Below are positions 1 through 11,160 of a stretch of DNA of 64,000 nt, piece by piece. Made by a program: the position numbers and the translations under genes. The stretch lies in the NCBI GenBank assembly GCA_028583605.1, contig CM053329.1:37447992-37511991 (forward strand), written 5' to 3'. Under the pieces are notes generated by a model. That model did no database searches and had not been told where the DNA came from. It was given only the letters and a program-made list of their open reading frames with translations. Each line of letters starts with the position of its first letter. The stretch's first letter is position 1. Source of the stretch: Dastarcus helophoroides (lineage: Eukaryota > Arthropoda > Insecta > Coleoptera > Bothrideridae).

Positions 1-868
1 AACGTATACGTACTATTTACTTTGGTATGTACTGGAAAGAGCTTCTTATTGTAGAAATTCGTAAGAGACTCTAAACTCGCTCTATCTTACTTTATGTCAA
101 GCTTCAGCGCTGGACATTTAAGTTTTTATCAACACAAAATTTCAACAAATAAATTTAGATATCAAAAATGTCAATATTTTAATAACAAAGTTAGAATTAC
201 GAAAATTACTAGAAGATGTAAAGATTGTAGTTGTAAAATCTGAATTTTGATAATGTTATTAAAACTATCGATATTTCGAATTTAAGTAGTAAATTTCGAA
301 AAAAGATGCTGGAATGTTTTTAAATTGTTTATCATAATTATAAAAAAATTGGTTTAACAAATCCGGATTAGAAAATAAATTACGAATTAAAAAAACAAGC
401 CCAAATTGGCTAGAGACTGTTTAAATTTTTAAATTTGAATTCAGATATTCGAGATTGAATTTAAATTTAGGAAAAATGTCATGCTTAAAAAACTAAAAAT
501 ATTTTTTCAAAATCTGGTTTATAAAAAAATTCAAACTTTTTCCCAACTTGTACCATAAGAATTTGAGACTCTAGCCAATATTTTTTAAAGAATTTAGAAC
601 TTTGGGTGGGTTTCCATATAAATATATCCTTCTTGAGATTAATTAGTTAAGATTTAAATGGTTTGGTTCAGAATTTTAGACTCTAGATAAATTTTTCGAA
701 GAATTTAGAGCCCATGAACTTATATCCTTTGTAGAATTAGTTGTCCGGAGAACTAACAATTTCTAGAAATATCTTTACTGATTTGGGGGCACAAAATAAA
801 CCTCCTTAATGACTTACTGCTATAGATTTAAAATTTAAACCTCCAAAATTATTTTTTTAAAGCTTTAG
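1..868. repeat. AT-rich decayed repeat DNA, no gene
   Basis: No credible coding sequence is visible. From about 400 onward the DNA shows a loose recurring pattern of tracts such as TTTAGAGCTCTAAAT and AAATTTAAAGC separated by T-rich runs. The same flavour recurs at 6.5-8.8 kb, 9.7-10.2 kb and 60.0-60.5 kb, and it resembles the half-palindromes inside the 30-35.6 kb satellite. I infer an old, diverged tandem repeat. Confidence 0.4.
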
Positions 869-1113
869 ATATCGTGGTTACCATGAAAAAATCTTCTATG
901 TGCTAAAATTTAAATTTTACAGGAGAGCAGAAAACATATTTATTTGGAAGGAAAGAGACACTAAATCCTTATTAGATTACGAAAAGAACCCATCTTCATA
1001 ATAAAAAGGTGCACGTAGCAAATTTTTTCACTGCAACGACGATATGTTTTTCTGCTCTATTTTAAAATTCACATTTCAGCTCATAGAGGGTTTTTCCACG
1101 GCAAAGACGATAT
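869..1113. mobile_element. Foldback MITE, copy 1
   Basis: About 245 bp bounded by inverted repeats of roughly 50 bp. The left arm contains AATCTTCTATGTGCT and GGAGAGC; the right arm carries the reverse complements, with GCTCTATTTT and TTTCAGCTCATAGAGG, and ends near ACGATAT. The same structure recurs at 8827-9062 with better-preserved arms. It has no coding capacity, so it is a non-autonomous inverted-repeat element of unknown superfamily. I could not define a target-site duplication. Confidence 0.7.
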
Positions 1114-1366
1114 GTTTGCTTTGGGTATTCTTCAATGGTTTTCTTGACAAGTTAATACAACTACAAAAGCTGTCTTTTAATTTGCAGCTTCAGATAAATT
1201 TTTCTCGAGAGTTTAGAGCCCTCTATATGTTTCCTTGAAGATTTAAAGCTTTTATCATATCATTGAAAATTAAGTGTCCTTTAAATTAAATCTTTATTGA
1301 TAATTATTAACGTCATAATACTTAGCAGCTTCGTAATAATAACACATAATATGTTAGTTACAATTA

Positions 1367-2950
1367 TCATACGTTAGTTACCCTTTTTTTTAAGTTTAAT
1401 CCACTCGCAATGGGTAACCCCATTATGCTTTCAAAGCACTGCGAAGTAGGATGCGAAAACAAGGATAGATGGCGATGAACCGCCTTCTTAAACAAAAATA
1501 GGTTGTAATTTTTGGGGAAAATTCCTTTCGGTAACAAGTTCCATAACTTGGAAGTTCTATAGAAAAAAGAGTCTCCGTAGACAGAAGTCCTCACTGTATC
1601 AAGCTGGACCGCACAGGAATTTGCTGCCTCCGACTGTCTTGTATGTCTCAAGAATCTTGCCCTTGGGGGGAACAATGCTATTAGTTCCTGCGAGCATCTT
1701 CCATGGTAGTACACAAGTACTAAAGTAAAATAAGTAAAGTACAAAAAAAAAGACAAATCACCAACCATCCGCCTGTGCTCTAGTGTTTCGAGAGAATCGG
1801 TCAAACTCTCGTCATCAATTAGGCGAATCGCTAAAAAATTGTAAAATAAATCTACTAAACTAAGCAACGTTAAGAAAATGCCTCAAGAATCTTGCCCTTG
1901 GAGGGATCAATCCTATTAGTTCCTGCGAGCATCTTCCATGATAGTACTTGTAGAAAAGAAACAAGTCACCAACCATACGTTTGTGCTCTAGTGTCAGAGA
2001 ATCGGTCAAACTCTCGTCATCAATTAGGCGAATCGTTCTTCTTTGAATTGAATCCAAGAGAGCTAAAATGTGGTTTGGGGCTGAACTCCAAACATGAGAA
2101 CACTATTGGCTAGTATTGTCCTAACTTGAGCTTTGTATAATGTGAGTAGCTGATAATTCTTGAAGTACTTTTTAGCTCTAAAAAGAAAGCCTAGCTTCTA
2201 AGAGGCCGATTTGGCAATAACGCACACATGATCTTTCCAAGAGAGGTTAGTGCTCGCATTCACTCCTAGGATAGGAAGATTAGATCCTAGGATTTTACCG
2301 TCCATTAATATGTTTGTTGCATTATCCCTTGATCTTTCCTTAGAAAAAACCGCGGCCTGAATTCGTGAAGCCTTCAAGTTAAACAAACTGTTCTTACCCC
2401 ATTCCAGAATAATCCTGAGATCCCGATTAATCGTCTGTAGCTGCTGTTCCCTTAGTCGAACTGAAGCAGCGATAGATAATGGTTTGTCGAAGAAAAAGAT
2501 GACACGAGGTTACTATCATCTGCGTAGCTGTATATAGGATTGAAAGTTGAAGCTAAGAGATCATTTATGTGTAACAGAAATAGAGTAGGAGACAGAACAG
2601 ACCCCTGAGGCACCCTTGCGTTAATCGCAAATGTCTCGGATGAGATGTCATCGACGACGACCTGAAGAGATCTGTCAGCGAGAAAATTGGATATCAAATG
2701 ACAGAGTCCAGGAGGAAGACCATAAGATTTTAATTTGGCGAGAAGATATCGGTGACAGACTCTGTCGAAAGCCTTTGGGATATCCAATGCCACAATCCTA
2801 GCCTCACCATGTTTTTCCGTAGCTGAGTTACAGTTATGAGTAACATATGCCAGTAGATCGCCAGTGGAACGTTGTCCAAAACCGTATTGCCTGTCGGAGA
2901 TGATTCTATTTTCCTCCAGATATTTGAGAATCTCGATGTTGATAACACCC
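1367..2950 (-). pseudogene. Broken non-LTR retrotransposon ORF2 (reverse transcriptase to C-terminus)
   Basis: Remnant of a LINE polymerase, read on the minus strand. The segment 2950-2452 encodes reverse-transcriptase blocks in order: YLEENRIISDRQYGFG, LDIPKAFDRV, VPQGSVLSPTLFLLHINDL and the catalytic YADDS. A frameshift near 2495 moves the reading frame to the segment ending at a stop near 2199 (SVRLREQQLQTINRDL through LSWKDHV). After more breaks come the thumb/C-terminal blocks RRTIRLIDDESLTDSL and YYHGRCSQELI (2057-1860). The C-terminal end (LDTVRTSVYGDSF, TSKLWNLLPKGIFP, VHRHLS) lies in 1630-1375. The family is the Jockey/R1-like group common in arthropods; the clade is inferred from motifs only. 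The N-terminal endonuclease is missing. Several stops and frameshifts make it inactive. Confidence 0.9.
1630..2036. repeat. Tandem duplication inside the retrotransposon remnant
   Basis: The stretch encoding RLIDDESLTDSL through PPRARFLRH occurs twice in the same orientation, at about 1630-1835 and 1870-2036. Each copy ends with ATTAGGCGAATCG (1822-1834 and 2023-2035). The two copies differ by substitutions and small indels, so the duplication is not recent. It post-dates insertion or arose in this lineage of the element. Confidence 0.75.
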
Positions 2951-3170
2951 TAAATAAAAATTTAATTTTAAAAGTTTGTTGATTTTTTTTATGTTATCGT
3001 TGTCAATGATAGGATAAAGCTTTGAATACAACTCGATTATTAGAGATTAAAACAATCTCGGACGTTCCCAGTCGACTCGGCTAACACCTCGTCGCCTGAC
3101 AACGTTCTCAATTATTATAAATCGGATAATTCTTCATGGTGAACTCTAATTGACCGGAAATATAATGTTT
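2951..3170. other. Gene-free spacer
   Basis: Ordinary AT-rich sequence with one lower-AT patch near 3060-3110. I see no coding, RNA or repeat signal that I can support. Confidence 0.3.
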
Positions 3171-3179
3171 ATTAATTTT

Positions 3180-3620
3180 ATTTAACATTTCTTCGGCCCA
3201 GTTTGGAAATATTTAAGTTTTTATTGTTTGTTGACAATATTCTAAAAAGTTTTTGAAATATGACTACGTGATATTTAAATTTATTTAAAAACGTTATCTC
3301 ATGACAGTTGACAAAATAAGAGATTAGTTTATTTTATATAGAATAGGAAAAAATAAAAAATAATATAATACATCACCTAAGAATATCTGTCAAAAATAAA
3401 ATATGTTAGTAGGATTTTTTTTAAATAAAAACAAAAAACAAAGAGATTGAAATAAAAATGAACAAACATTAGGCATAGATAAAAGAGTCAAAATATAAAA
3501 TAGTAAAAGGAAACTAGTTTGGCAAAATATAAAAATATAAAAATGAAAAATGTTCGCAGCATTGGACATCGACGTTTTGTTCTCATTAGAACTCGTTGCA
3601 GCATGGAACAAATAAAGAAG
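3180..3620 (-). mobile_element. Hammerhead-bearing element family 2, decayed copy
   Basis: This 440-bp stretch is the inverted, diverged counterpart of 25680-26030. Shared landmarks include CTGGGCCGAAGAAATGTTAA, ATATCACGTAGTC, TGTCAACAAAC and CTATTCTATATAAAATAAAC. At 3554-3606 on the minus strand it carries the position-equivalent hammerhead, but the core is damaged: the GAAA block reads CAAA and the CTGACGA block reads CAACGAG. The CGATGTC cleavage-side block is kept. No protein is encoded. It is probably a dead copy of a non-autonomous retroelement. Confidence 0.7.
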
Positions 3621-4757
3621 AAAGAGGCAGTTGGAAAAAAATTTAAAATATTGAATTTGTTTTTTATTTAGTCATAAATAGATGTCTGTTACAAAACAAA
3701 TCTTTACTACTAAAGACATGTGACATGTGATATGTAGCTGTGTTTCAGCTGTCGCAGTATCTAGTGATGTTTTGCACGTTGATAAACCCATTCAATTAAT
3801 TAAATTACAATTTGGAATCTATACTTATCTTGAGCAACTGCTGTAAAGTTGATACCATCCAAATTTGAACGTTACGTCAAATATATATTAATTTATCATC
3901 GACAACAAGCTAAAATGTTATTTGAAGTATGCCAAGGCACTTAAGTGATGAGTAATAGTTAAAAAACCAAAGCTAATCTAAGGGGGAAGAAAAGCGATTT
4001 CTAAGTGAAATTATAGGACATATAAATGTTAGTTTCATTTTATTAAAAAATATTAAAAGTAATATGCCTGTCACTATTCCCTCTTTGTGTTGCGCTGCTG
4101 ATTAAAGTCCAATTTACAACGACTAAATTCAACGACGAATTTTGCAAGGAATCCAAAAACCATTCAAATTTGGATGAGGTGACTATACCTGTAAAATAAT
4201 TTTATTTTAACTATCATTTAAATACTCAAGGATAGTCTGTATGGTTAGGAGCATAGAGTAAATATAAACTAGAGACGACAATAAACAAACTTTCGTGTCG
4301 TTGTTATTGGAGTGAGAAAGAAGATGTTTATCAACATGAATTTTCATAGAAGTTTTTGACAGACAAATATTGTTTTTTGCAATGTTGTCGTTAATTGCAG
4401 CTTTGATGAGTTTAAATCTAGTGTTCATTATGCAGCATAGTGATTAGAAGTAGTTCATAGCGTTAATTGTTAGTAAAAAAGAGTTATTTTTATAATAATT
4501 TGTATACTTCAAAGGGAAGCGTGTTCAAGATCGTTTATTGAGTAGGATACAGGGTCGTATTCACATCGAATGCTTTCTAAAATTATCTATTTCAATTAGC
4601 CTACTAGTAAAAAAAATTGATGTGGATGGAAAAATGCTATATCCGACCAAAAAGAGCCATATTAGTCAGTAAGTTTTTTTTATTCAATGAGGGCCAAAAT
4701 TAATGCATCAATTCATTATTTACTTATTTACGAGCAGGTCTATACTGAATTCTAAAA
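3621..4757. other. Gene-free AT-rich stretch
   Basis: About 1.1 kb without recognisable genes. The short open frames found here have no family signature and sit in low-complexity AT-rich DNA. No tandem structure is obvious by eye. Confidence 0.4.
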
Positions 4758-5056
4758 TGAAACTTTTTGCTGAGATAATAAGCCTTGTATATACAAATAT
4801 ATACAAGTTTATTACGATGCAATTGAAATCTGATTTCATTAGAATCTAATGAAAACCAGACTGCAATTGCAAAGTTCACGTAGATGAGGCAAAGCTTGTA
4901 TCACGGGTTGCATCGCAACATCCATAGATACAAACGTCCTCGGCGTGACTTTACTTTCATCTAGTTTTGACAAATGACCAATCAAATGTTCTGTAAAACG
5001 AACGTTTTACTGTTTAATTACAGAACATTTGATTGGTCATTTGTTGAAACTTTTTG
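4758..5056. mobile_element. Hammerhead-element family 1, short copy without ribozyme
   Basis: The insert 4770-5044 matches the arm of the 61-kb composite element. It shares CTGAGATAATAAGCC, the TATATACAA stretch, TTGCATCGCAACATCCATAG and TTTCATCTAGTTTTGACAAA. It is flanked by a perfect 12-bp direct repeat, TGAAACTTTTTG, at 4758-4769 and 5045-5056, which marks a clean insertion. The part that holds the ribozyme in the 61-kb element is replaced here by a short perfect hairpin (4974-5041). No protein is encoded. I infer a non-autonomous Penelope-like or retrozyme-like derivative. Confidence 0.75.
4974..5041. repeat. Perfect inverted repeat (25-bp arms)
   Basis: The arm AATGACCAATCAAATG and its continuation TTCTGTA is followed by a spacer of about 18 bp and then by the exact reverse complement TACAGAACATTTG plus ATTGGTCATT. 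It sits at the internal end of the family 1 copy and may have arisen when the ribozyme region was deleted. Confidence 0.85.
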
Positions 5057-5084
5057 AGCACAGTTTTATCCTTTTCTCTTCAAC

Positions 5085-5745
5085 ATCCTTGAAGTGACAA
5101 TTACCCCTTTGAGATTTTTAAATTAAACGAGAGTGTGCTTGATAGGCCATTTGGAAGGGATTTTAATCATCTATTCAGCAAAGTTTTTTTGAATTTTATT
5201 GATATTCGTAGAGGAAATTAAATCTGACAATTTTAAAATGTGTTTGAGATGTCAAAAAAAATATGCTCATTTATCAAATATCAGTGAAATCTGACTTTTC
5301 TAATTGATTTTGTGTCATACTTATTCAATTTGAATGTATTCCTTTTTTCTGATACGCGGATGGCAAAATATCCAACACGAAGGAAGAAGTAAAAGTGATT
5401 TCCGTTTTGCATATCAGAAAAAAGGTATATAAATTAATAAATTAATTTATCAGTAAAATCCTGCATGACGTTAATTTTTAAATCTAACATGACGTTTTTT
5501 TCAAGCCTAATTTGATGCCGCCTCTTTCAGCCCCCTTGAAGTGACAGCTACCATTTAAAATTTTTAAATAGAACAGGGACGCTTACTATAGGATATCTGA
5601 AAGAATTTTTAATTCTCTATCCAGCAGTATCAGATGTTTCGAATTTCTGTAATTTTTTATTAAAAAATATTGAATTTTTCCTGATATGTAAAAAAAAACT
5701 CTCATTTACTATTTTTCTTGTGGGTATTTTGCCACCTAGATATCG
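5085..5745. repeat. Old tandem duplication with internal hairpin
   Basis: Two diverged direct repeats begin at CCTTGAAGTGACA (about 5088) and CCTTGAAGTGACAG (about 5532) and continue for 200 bp or more. Each is followed by T-rich DNA and by a patch containing TATTTTGCC or its inverse. Inside the first unit, CCTTTTTTCTGATA (about 5340) and TATCAGAAAAAAGG (about 5413) form 14-bp hairpin arms. No coding potential. Confidence 0.55.
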
Positions 5746-5749
5746 GAAA

Positions 5750-6500
5750 AAAAATTAAATTAAATAGTTATGATGACACAGATTCAATCAGAAATGTCCA
5801 ACCCAACGCTTCAAAATTTATTATATTAATCTTTGCCAAATTGCTGAAAAATAATAATTTAGATTTGCAACGAAAACTTTTGATTTATTTAAAAAAGTAA
5901 TATGTATTAGATATTAGTTACATTAGGCAATATCAATATAAAAATCTTTGATTTATTAGAAAATCATTTATACGATAAGTGTAAGGACAATCAAAATTAG
6001 TTTTGGAATTTTTTTTATTTTAAGAATATTTCATGACGTTAAGCAGATGAGTTTTTAAAAAAAAAATATAAAGTTATGGCTGATTAACAGTTCTGATTAA
6101 TTTTAATAAGCTATTCTATTGGGCCAGTCAGGTACTCTACAATGTTTTGATTGAAAGAGCGTACCCGCACGATATGTTGCCTACAACATCGACTACAGAA
6201 AATAGTCTGCCTAGTTATAAAACCTCTTTGTTAAGAGTATTTACAAACGGTACTCCGACAATCAACGGAGCCGCATAACATCGACGTGCTTACCTCATAT
6301 TCATCTACTAGGTGACGGTTGTGTTTTTGTTATTTTTAGGCTCCTTAGGTGCTCGTTAATTTTACATGAGAGTGATTTGGAGGGACGTATATCCTTCCTC
6401 TCTTCTGTTTGAGGAGTTTTGGTTATCGATTTGCTTATGTTTGGTTCTTGCGTTTGTAAGACCTTCAGCTATTAATCTTTCTTATTTGTTTTCTTAAAAA
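5750..6500. other. Gene-free stretch
   Basis: No gene is recognisable. The segment 6120-6310 is less AT-rich than its surroundings and may be an old element fragment, but no motif supports an assignment. Confidence 0.35.
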
Positions 6501-7602
6501 CTTAATTGTATTGCAGCCGTTCTTAATTTTTTTCAAATATTTAGAATTCTAGATGAATTTATATAAAAATCCAAAGTTTAGCTGCTGCTTTTTAATTCTT
6601 ATAAATATGCCTTTGAAACTATGGAGCTCAACATAAAGTTTCTTAATAACTAAATGCTTAAAATGAGCTTTCTTGAAATTTAAAGCTCTATAGACACTTC
6701 TTTGCAAGCTTGAACTTTTAAATCAGTTTTGTAAGCAATAAGAGGTCTACATGATGTTTTTAAGAGTTTTGAACTTTACACGAGTTTTCATAACCACCTA
6801 ACACTTTAAATGTTTTTGCTCGATTTTTTTATATAATTTAGAGCTCTCGATGATTTCTTGAGTTTGAAGCTTTTAATGAAATTCAAACATTTGGATCCTT
6901 CTTGATTTTATTGAGAACTGAGAATTCTTTGGACATATTTCTTTTAAATTTAGAAGCTGAAGATGAACCTCTTTAATAACCTACTGCCTTAGATAAGCGT
7001 GCTTGAAATTAAAACCTCTAAAAATATTTGTTTGAAAGCTTAGAACTTTAGATGAATTTCTTTTCGAATTTAACACTTTGGGCCTTCATTTACAGGTTTC
7101 TTGATCAGTTAATGCTACGCAAAAGTTGTTCTATAATTTGGAGCTTTTGGTTCATTTTTTTCCAGAGTTTAGAAACCTCCATGGATTTTCCTAAAAATTT
7201 AACGCTTGAAACGCTCATTTTTTTTGAAAAGTTAACGGTACTACAAATGTTTTTTTTAATTTGGAACCTTAGATAATTTTCTTTGAGTCTTTAGTGTTAT
7301 AAATGAGTTCCTATAAAAATCTGAGGTTTCTTGATCAGTTAATGATACGCAAAAGTTCTTCTATAATTTGGAGCTTTTGGTACATTTTTTTCCAGAGTTT
7401 AGAGAACTCCATGGATTTTCCTGAAAATTTAACTGCTTGAAACGCTCATTTTTTTGAAAAGTTAACGGTACTACAAATGCTTTTTTTTACTTGAAATTTT
7501 AGATAATTTTCTTTGAGACTTTAGTGTTCTAAATGAATTCCTATGAAAATCTGCTCCTTTTTGGTTTTCTTATAAACTGAAACTTTTTTTAGTGGAACAG
7601 AC
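6500..7602. repeat. Decayed AT-rich minisatellite with a 228-bp tandem duplication
   Basis: Loose repeats of the TTTAGAGCTCTAAAT kind fill the segment. Within it, the block starting AGGTTTCTTGATCAGTTAATG at about 7095 is repeated at about 7323 with high identity (7095-7322 and 7323-7552). The tandem duplication is therefore more recent than the background repeat. Confidence 0.6.
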
Positions 7603-7885
7603 TGGTCCTTGGTTTTCTTCAAAAATTGAAATACAAATCTTGTCCCCTGAAGAAGATACTGAAGTAGCTCTCTGAAGATACTGAAGTATCTCTGAAGATA
7701 CTGAAGTATCTCTGAAGATACTGAAGTATCTCTGAAGATGCTGAAGTATCTCTCCGAAGAAGATACTGAAAAATCTCTCTGAAGATGACAGCTTGGCTAT
7801 CGAAACGCGTTACAGCAACCTTTGTTGTGTTTTTTAATCCTTCTTGGTTTCAGGAGATAAGATTTGTATTTGAATTTTTGAAAAT
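7603..7885 (+). mobile_element. Inverted-repeat element with hammerhead-like core (family 3), copy a
   Basis: Opens with TGGTCCTTGG, the family terminal motif, followed by TTCAAAAATTGAAATAC and CTTGTCCCCTGAAG. It closes with the inverted counterparts CTTGGTTTCAGGAGATAAG and TTTGTATTTGAATTT. Between the arms lies a hammerhead-like core (7779-7811): CTGAAGA, a stem II hairpin, GAAAC, then a two-base-pair stem III. This copy has an extra internal 20-bp repeat block. It is non-coding. Confidence 0.8.
7645..7785 (+). repeat. 20-bp tandem repeat inside family 3 copy a
   Basis: Five to six units of TCTGAAGATACTGAAGTATC lie in a row, with small changes. Each unit contains CTGAAGA, the first conserved block of the hammerhead core, followed by a GATAC-TGAA-GTATC hairpin. 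No other copy of the family in this window has the expansion. Confidence 0.85.
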
Positions 7886-8826
7886 TTTTAATTAATAATT
7901 TAATTTAATAATTTCTTTCGAGATACGACTAGAGATAAATGTTCTTAATAAATAAATTTTTTAAATGAGCTTTCTTGAGATTTAAAGCTCTAAAGACACA
8001 TTTGTGAAAGCTTGAAGCTCCAAGTAAGTTTTCCAGGACAATTAAAGCCCTTGATGATTTTTTGTTAAGAGGTAATACGACTGCTGTTGTATTAATTTTT
8101 TTTTGTTTTAATTTGTAGCTCTAGATAACTTTTTGAGGGGGATTGGAGATCTCCCTGAAAATCTAATGCTTTAAATGTTCTTTTCCTGTTTTATTAAAAA
8201 GTCAATATTATTGTAAAAGTTTTTTTCAAATTTGGAACTCAAGATAATTTGCTTTGAGAGTTTAGAGCTCTAAACATTTTTTTTTAATTTTGAAGGTGTT
8301 GAGTTGCATTTTTTTAGTTTACTGAAAAACTGGACACTCTTATGAACATTCTCTGCATTTTCCTTGCGAAGTATTAGCATTTGTATTCATGTTTTATTGG
8401 CTTTTTCTTTGCCAGTTACTTCATTCACAATTCTAAATTTTCAGCAACCTTCCATTAAGGCTTGGCAATCTGTTTTTAACATTCTACATATTTTGAGACT
8501 CAAGATAAAATTTCTTATAACTTAAGGCTATAAATGAGTTTCTTTGAGCACTAAAGTCCAAAACAAATTTCTTTGAAAGCTTGGGGTTCCAAATCAGTTT
8601 TCTATTAGGGGTGATTTTTTCTTAAGACTTTTAGATGACTTTTCATGATAATCTAATGCTTTAGATGGTCTTTTTTGAGAATTTAAGATGCTTATGATGA
8701 TTTCATTGAAATGTCGATGCTTTTTAATATGATTTTAGTACCACTCTTAGCATTTAAAGTTCTAAAACGTTTACCTGAGATCTTACAACTTTATATAAAC
8801 TTTCTTGGAAACTTAACACATTTTAA
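7886..8826. repeat. Decayed AT-rich minisatellite
   Basis: Continuation of the loose TTTAGAGCTC / AAATTTAAAGC repeat background. No gene or discrete insertion is seen in it. Confidence 0.4.
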
Positions 8827-9062
8827 AATATCGTCGTTGTCGTGGAAAAATCTTCTATGTGCTGAAATGTAAATTTTACAGGGAGAGCCTATTTATTAGA
8901 AAGAGAATAGTCATTCAATGCCCATCAGAGTATGGAAAGGACCTATTTTTATAAAAAGGTGAACTTAAGAAATGTTTCCACTGCAGCCACGATATGTTTT
9001 TTGCTCTCCTTTAAAATTTACATTTCAGCACATAGAAGATTTTTCCACGGCAACAACGATAT
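8827..9062. mobile_element. Foldback MITE, copy 2
   Basis: Second and better copy of the element at 869-1113. The left arm starts ATATCGTCGTTGTCGTGG and runs through CTTCTATGTGCTGAAATG to GGGAGAGC. The right arm starts GCTCTCC and runs through CATTTCAGCACATAGAAG to CCACGGCAACAACGAT. The arms are about 55 bp and nearly perfect; the centre is about 120 bp of unrelated sequence. No protein is encoded. Confidence 0.8.
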
Positions 9063-9093
9063 TCTCTTTTGGTTCCCTCGAGAAATTAATACT

Positions 9094-9714
9094 ACAATCA
9101 AACCTCCCTATAGCGAACCTCCATATAATAAGTTTCTCTATATAACGAATTTTTTCAGAGAACGTAGCATTTTAAGCAAATTTACACCTAATATTACCTC
9201 TATTTAACGACCCGGATACCTCCTTACAACCAATTTTTGAACCAAGATTTTTCAAGGGTTAATTAGTTTTAATAGTGGCAGAGACGGTCCTTAATACTTC
9301 ATGCTTTTATGACATATCAAGGTTTTGATTCGTTTATAGTTGCCTCTCGTTCAAGATAAATAAATATTCAATTTTTGCGATACCCCATGCTAATGACATT
9401 GTTTACTTGCTACTATAAAGGGGATTTACAGTTTGAGAACACACCTGAACTTGTTTTCAATGCGTTAAATAAGTGCGAAGTATTTTTTAAACAGCAAACA
9501 TTTTCTAAATTCTCCCTTCAAACAGAAATAACAGATTTTTTAATTAAATTTAATTTATCTACGTAGGTTTGTTTATATATTTTTAAATAAATGTATAATA
9601 TGAAATTTTAGATGTGATTTAAGCATTTTTAGTGCTATCTTCGTATAACGAAAACCTCTCTATAGCGAATTTATTTGTAGGATCTTGAAATTCGCTATAA
9701 TGAGGTTTGATCAA
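9094..9714 (+). mobile_element. Deleted pogo/Tigger-like transposon remnant
   Basis: About 620 bp with imperfect terminal inverted repeats: CAATCAAACCTCCCTATAGC at the left end, and TTCGCTATAATGAGGTTTGA at the right end, its near-complement. The style (AAACCTC followed by TATAGCGAA) is that of pogo/Tigger elements. Inside is a short open frame at 9375-9566 that looks like a transposase tail. Most of the transposase is missing, so it is an internally deleted, non-autonomous copy. Confidence 0.55.
9375..9566 (+). pseudogene. Probable C-terminal tail of a Tigger-type transposase
   Basis: The frame encodes about 63 residues ending ...ALNKCEVFFKQQTFSKFSL followed by a short tail. Tigger/CENP-B-like transposases often end with a helix of the kind AL..LR.FF.QQ, which this resembles. 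No DDE residues and no HTH are present. The assignment rests on this short resemblance and on the pogo-type inverted repeats around it. Confidence 0.4.
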
Positions 9715-10260
9715 AGTGTTCTTTAAAATATAGAATTCTAGATGATTTTTTAGTGCCTAGAGATCAAGAGAACTTATAAGTCTTTCTTTCTTAATTTTAT
9801 TTAGAAATTAACATTGGTAGCCTTTTAAAAATTTTCTGGAAATTTGTCAAAGAATTTAGAAGTGTTTTTTTAATTTCATTTGAAAATTAAAATTGGTAGC
9901 TTTTTAAAAATTTTATAAACTGGAATTCTAGATGTTTTTTGGTTGATCCAAATATTAGCAGCTGAACGCCTTCAAATTTAACTCAAAAGAGGTTTAAAAG
10001 TTGAAATTCAAACTTAATGTTCTTAAATTTATAGTTTTAAATGACTCTCTTCAACTTTTTGAAAATTTTGTGCCTTTTTGGCCCTTGGAAATTCTATATA
10101 AATTTCTTTAAAGATTCGGAGCTCTAAATAAGTTTCCTTGACAATTTTATACTTGAAAAGATATTTATAAAACCGTGGGTACCTAAAATGTTTAGGTAAA
10201 CTATCTGAAGAACTCTCCAAGAATTGGGTGTTGATTGATCGTTTCATTTTGTCTTTGAGT
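9715..10260. repeat. Decayed AT-rich minisatellite
   Basis: Repeated blocks such as TTAGAAATTAACATTGGTAG / TGAAAATTAAAATTGGTAGC and TTTTTAAAAATTTT show an old tandem structure. The short open frame on the minus strand in this stretch has no family signature. Confidence 0.4.
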
Positions 10261-11160
10261 TGACCTAAGCAAAATCGTTTTCAGCTTTGGATTCTTGAAG
10301 AACTCTTTCAGCTTGGAATATCTATTGTGTTACGCTTCCTCTTCTACTTTGGCTTGAACACTGTTGTCGCTTTTTTACAAATCTTTCAGTTCATTTATAA
10401 TTAGAATGCCAGTGGTGTGTTGCACTTATTTCTGAGCTTTTAGTACCTTTAATTGTTAGATTTTCAAAACAGTTTTATCGCAACAACTTAGTTACTGAGA
10501 ATGAAACCCTAGTTTTCGCCTTCTTTTACGTTTTCCAATTGCAGAAAAGGTTTGAAATTTCGTTAGTTTCGTCTGCAAATTAGCATTAAGTTCAAGGAAC
10601 TGGCAACACGACAAAATAAGACAATCGAAACGCAGACAAAACATTTCAGATGCAAATTGTTTTGTCAAATCAAATTATGTGGGCTTCATAGTAAGCAGTC
10701 ACTCCAACTGACAGAAGACAGAAACCGACAAATTTGTCAAGGGAAAGGAACAAGAGAAGCGAAAGTGGTATGCACAATCCTCGAGAGGAACAATTCCAAT
10801 CTCAGAATATATAAGTAAATAAGTTAGACAATAAGACTTGAATCGGTAATACCCCCTCGTTTCTAATGAGGTTTAATTCTCGTTTAATGGAACAAATAGC
10901 GTTTCCGTGTAAATACGGGGGCGAAATGGGACCTACGAGGACCGCTTTCGTGTACATCTTTAATTCGACCACCGGAATTACACGCGTTCTAATAAGCGAG
11001 GTTTGAATTTTACGCGCTAGCTGTTCTTTGCGCTCTACGGGACTCCCCCAGGACAACAAACCTTCAATGAATAAAAAATTCACCCCCTCGCATTCGCCTG
11101 TAATTGTAATCCCATTTCGGGTACCTTCGAAATTTCGAGACAATAAGTAATGTTAAAAAA
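10260..11160. other. Lower-AT complex island, unassigned
   Basis: This stretch is clearly less AT-rich and more complex than its surroundings. A 113-residue open frame lies on the minus strand at 10802-11143, beginning MSRNFEGTRNGITI. I do not recognise it and see no domain, signal peptide or splice-site support. It could be an exon, an untranslated region, a conserved non-coding element or an old mobile element. Confidence 0.3.
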
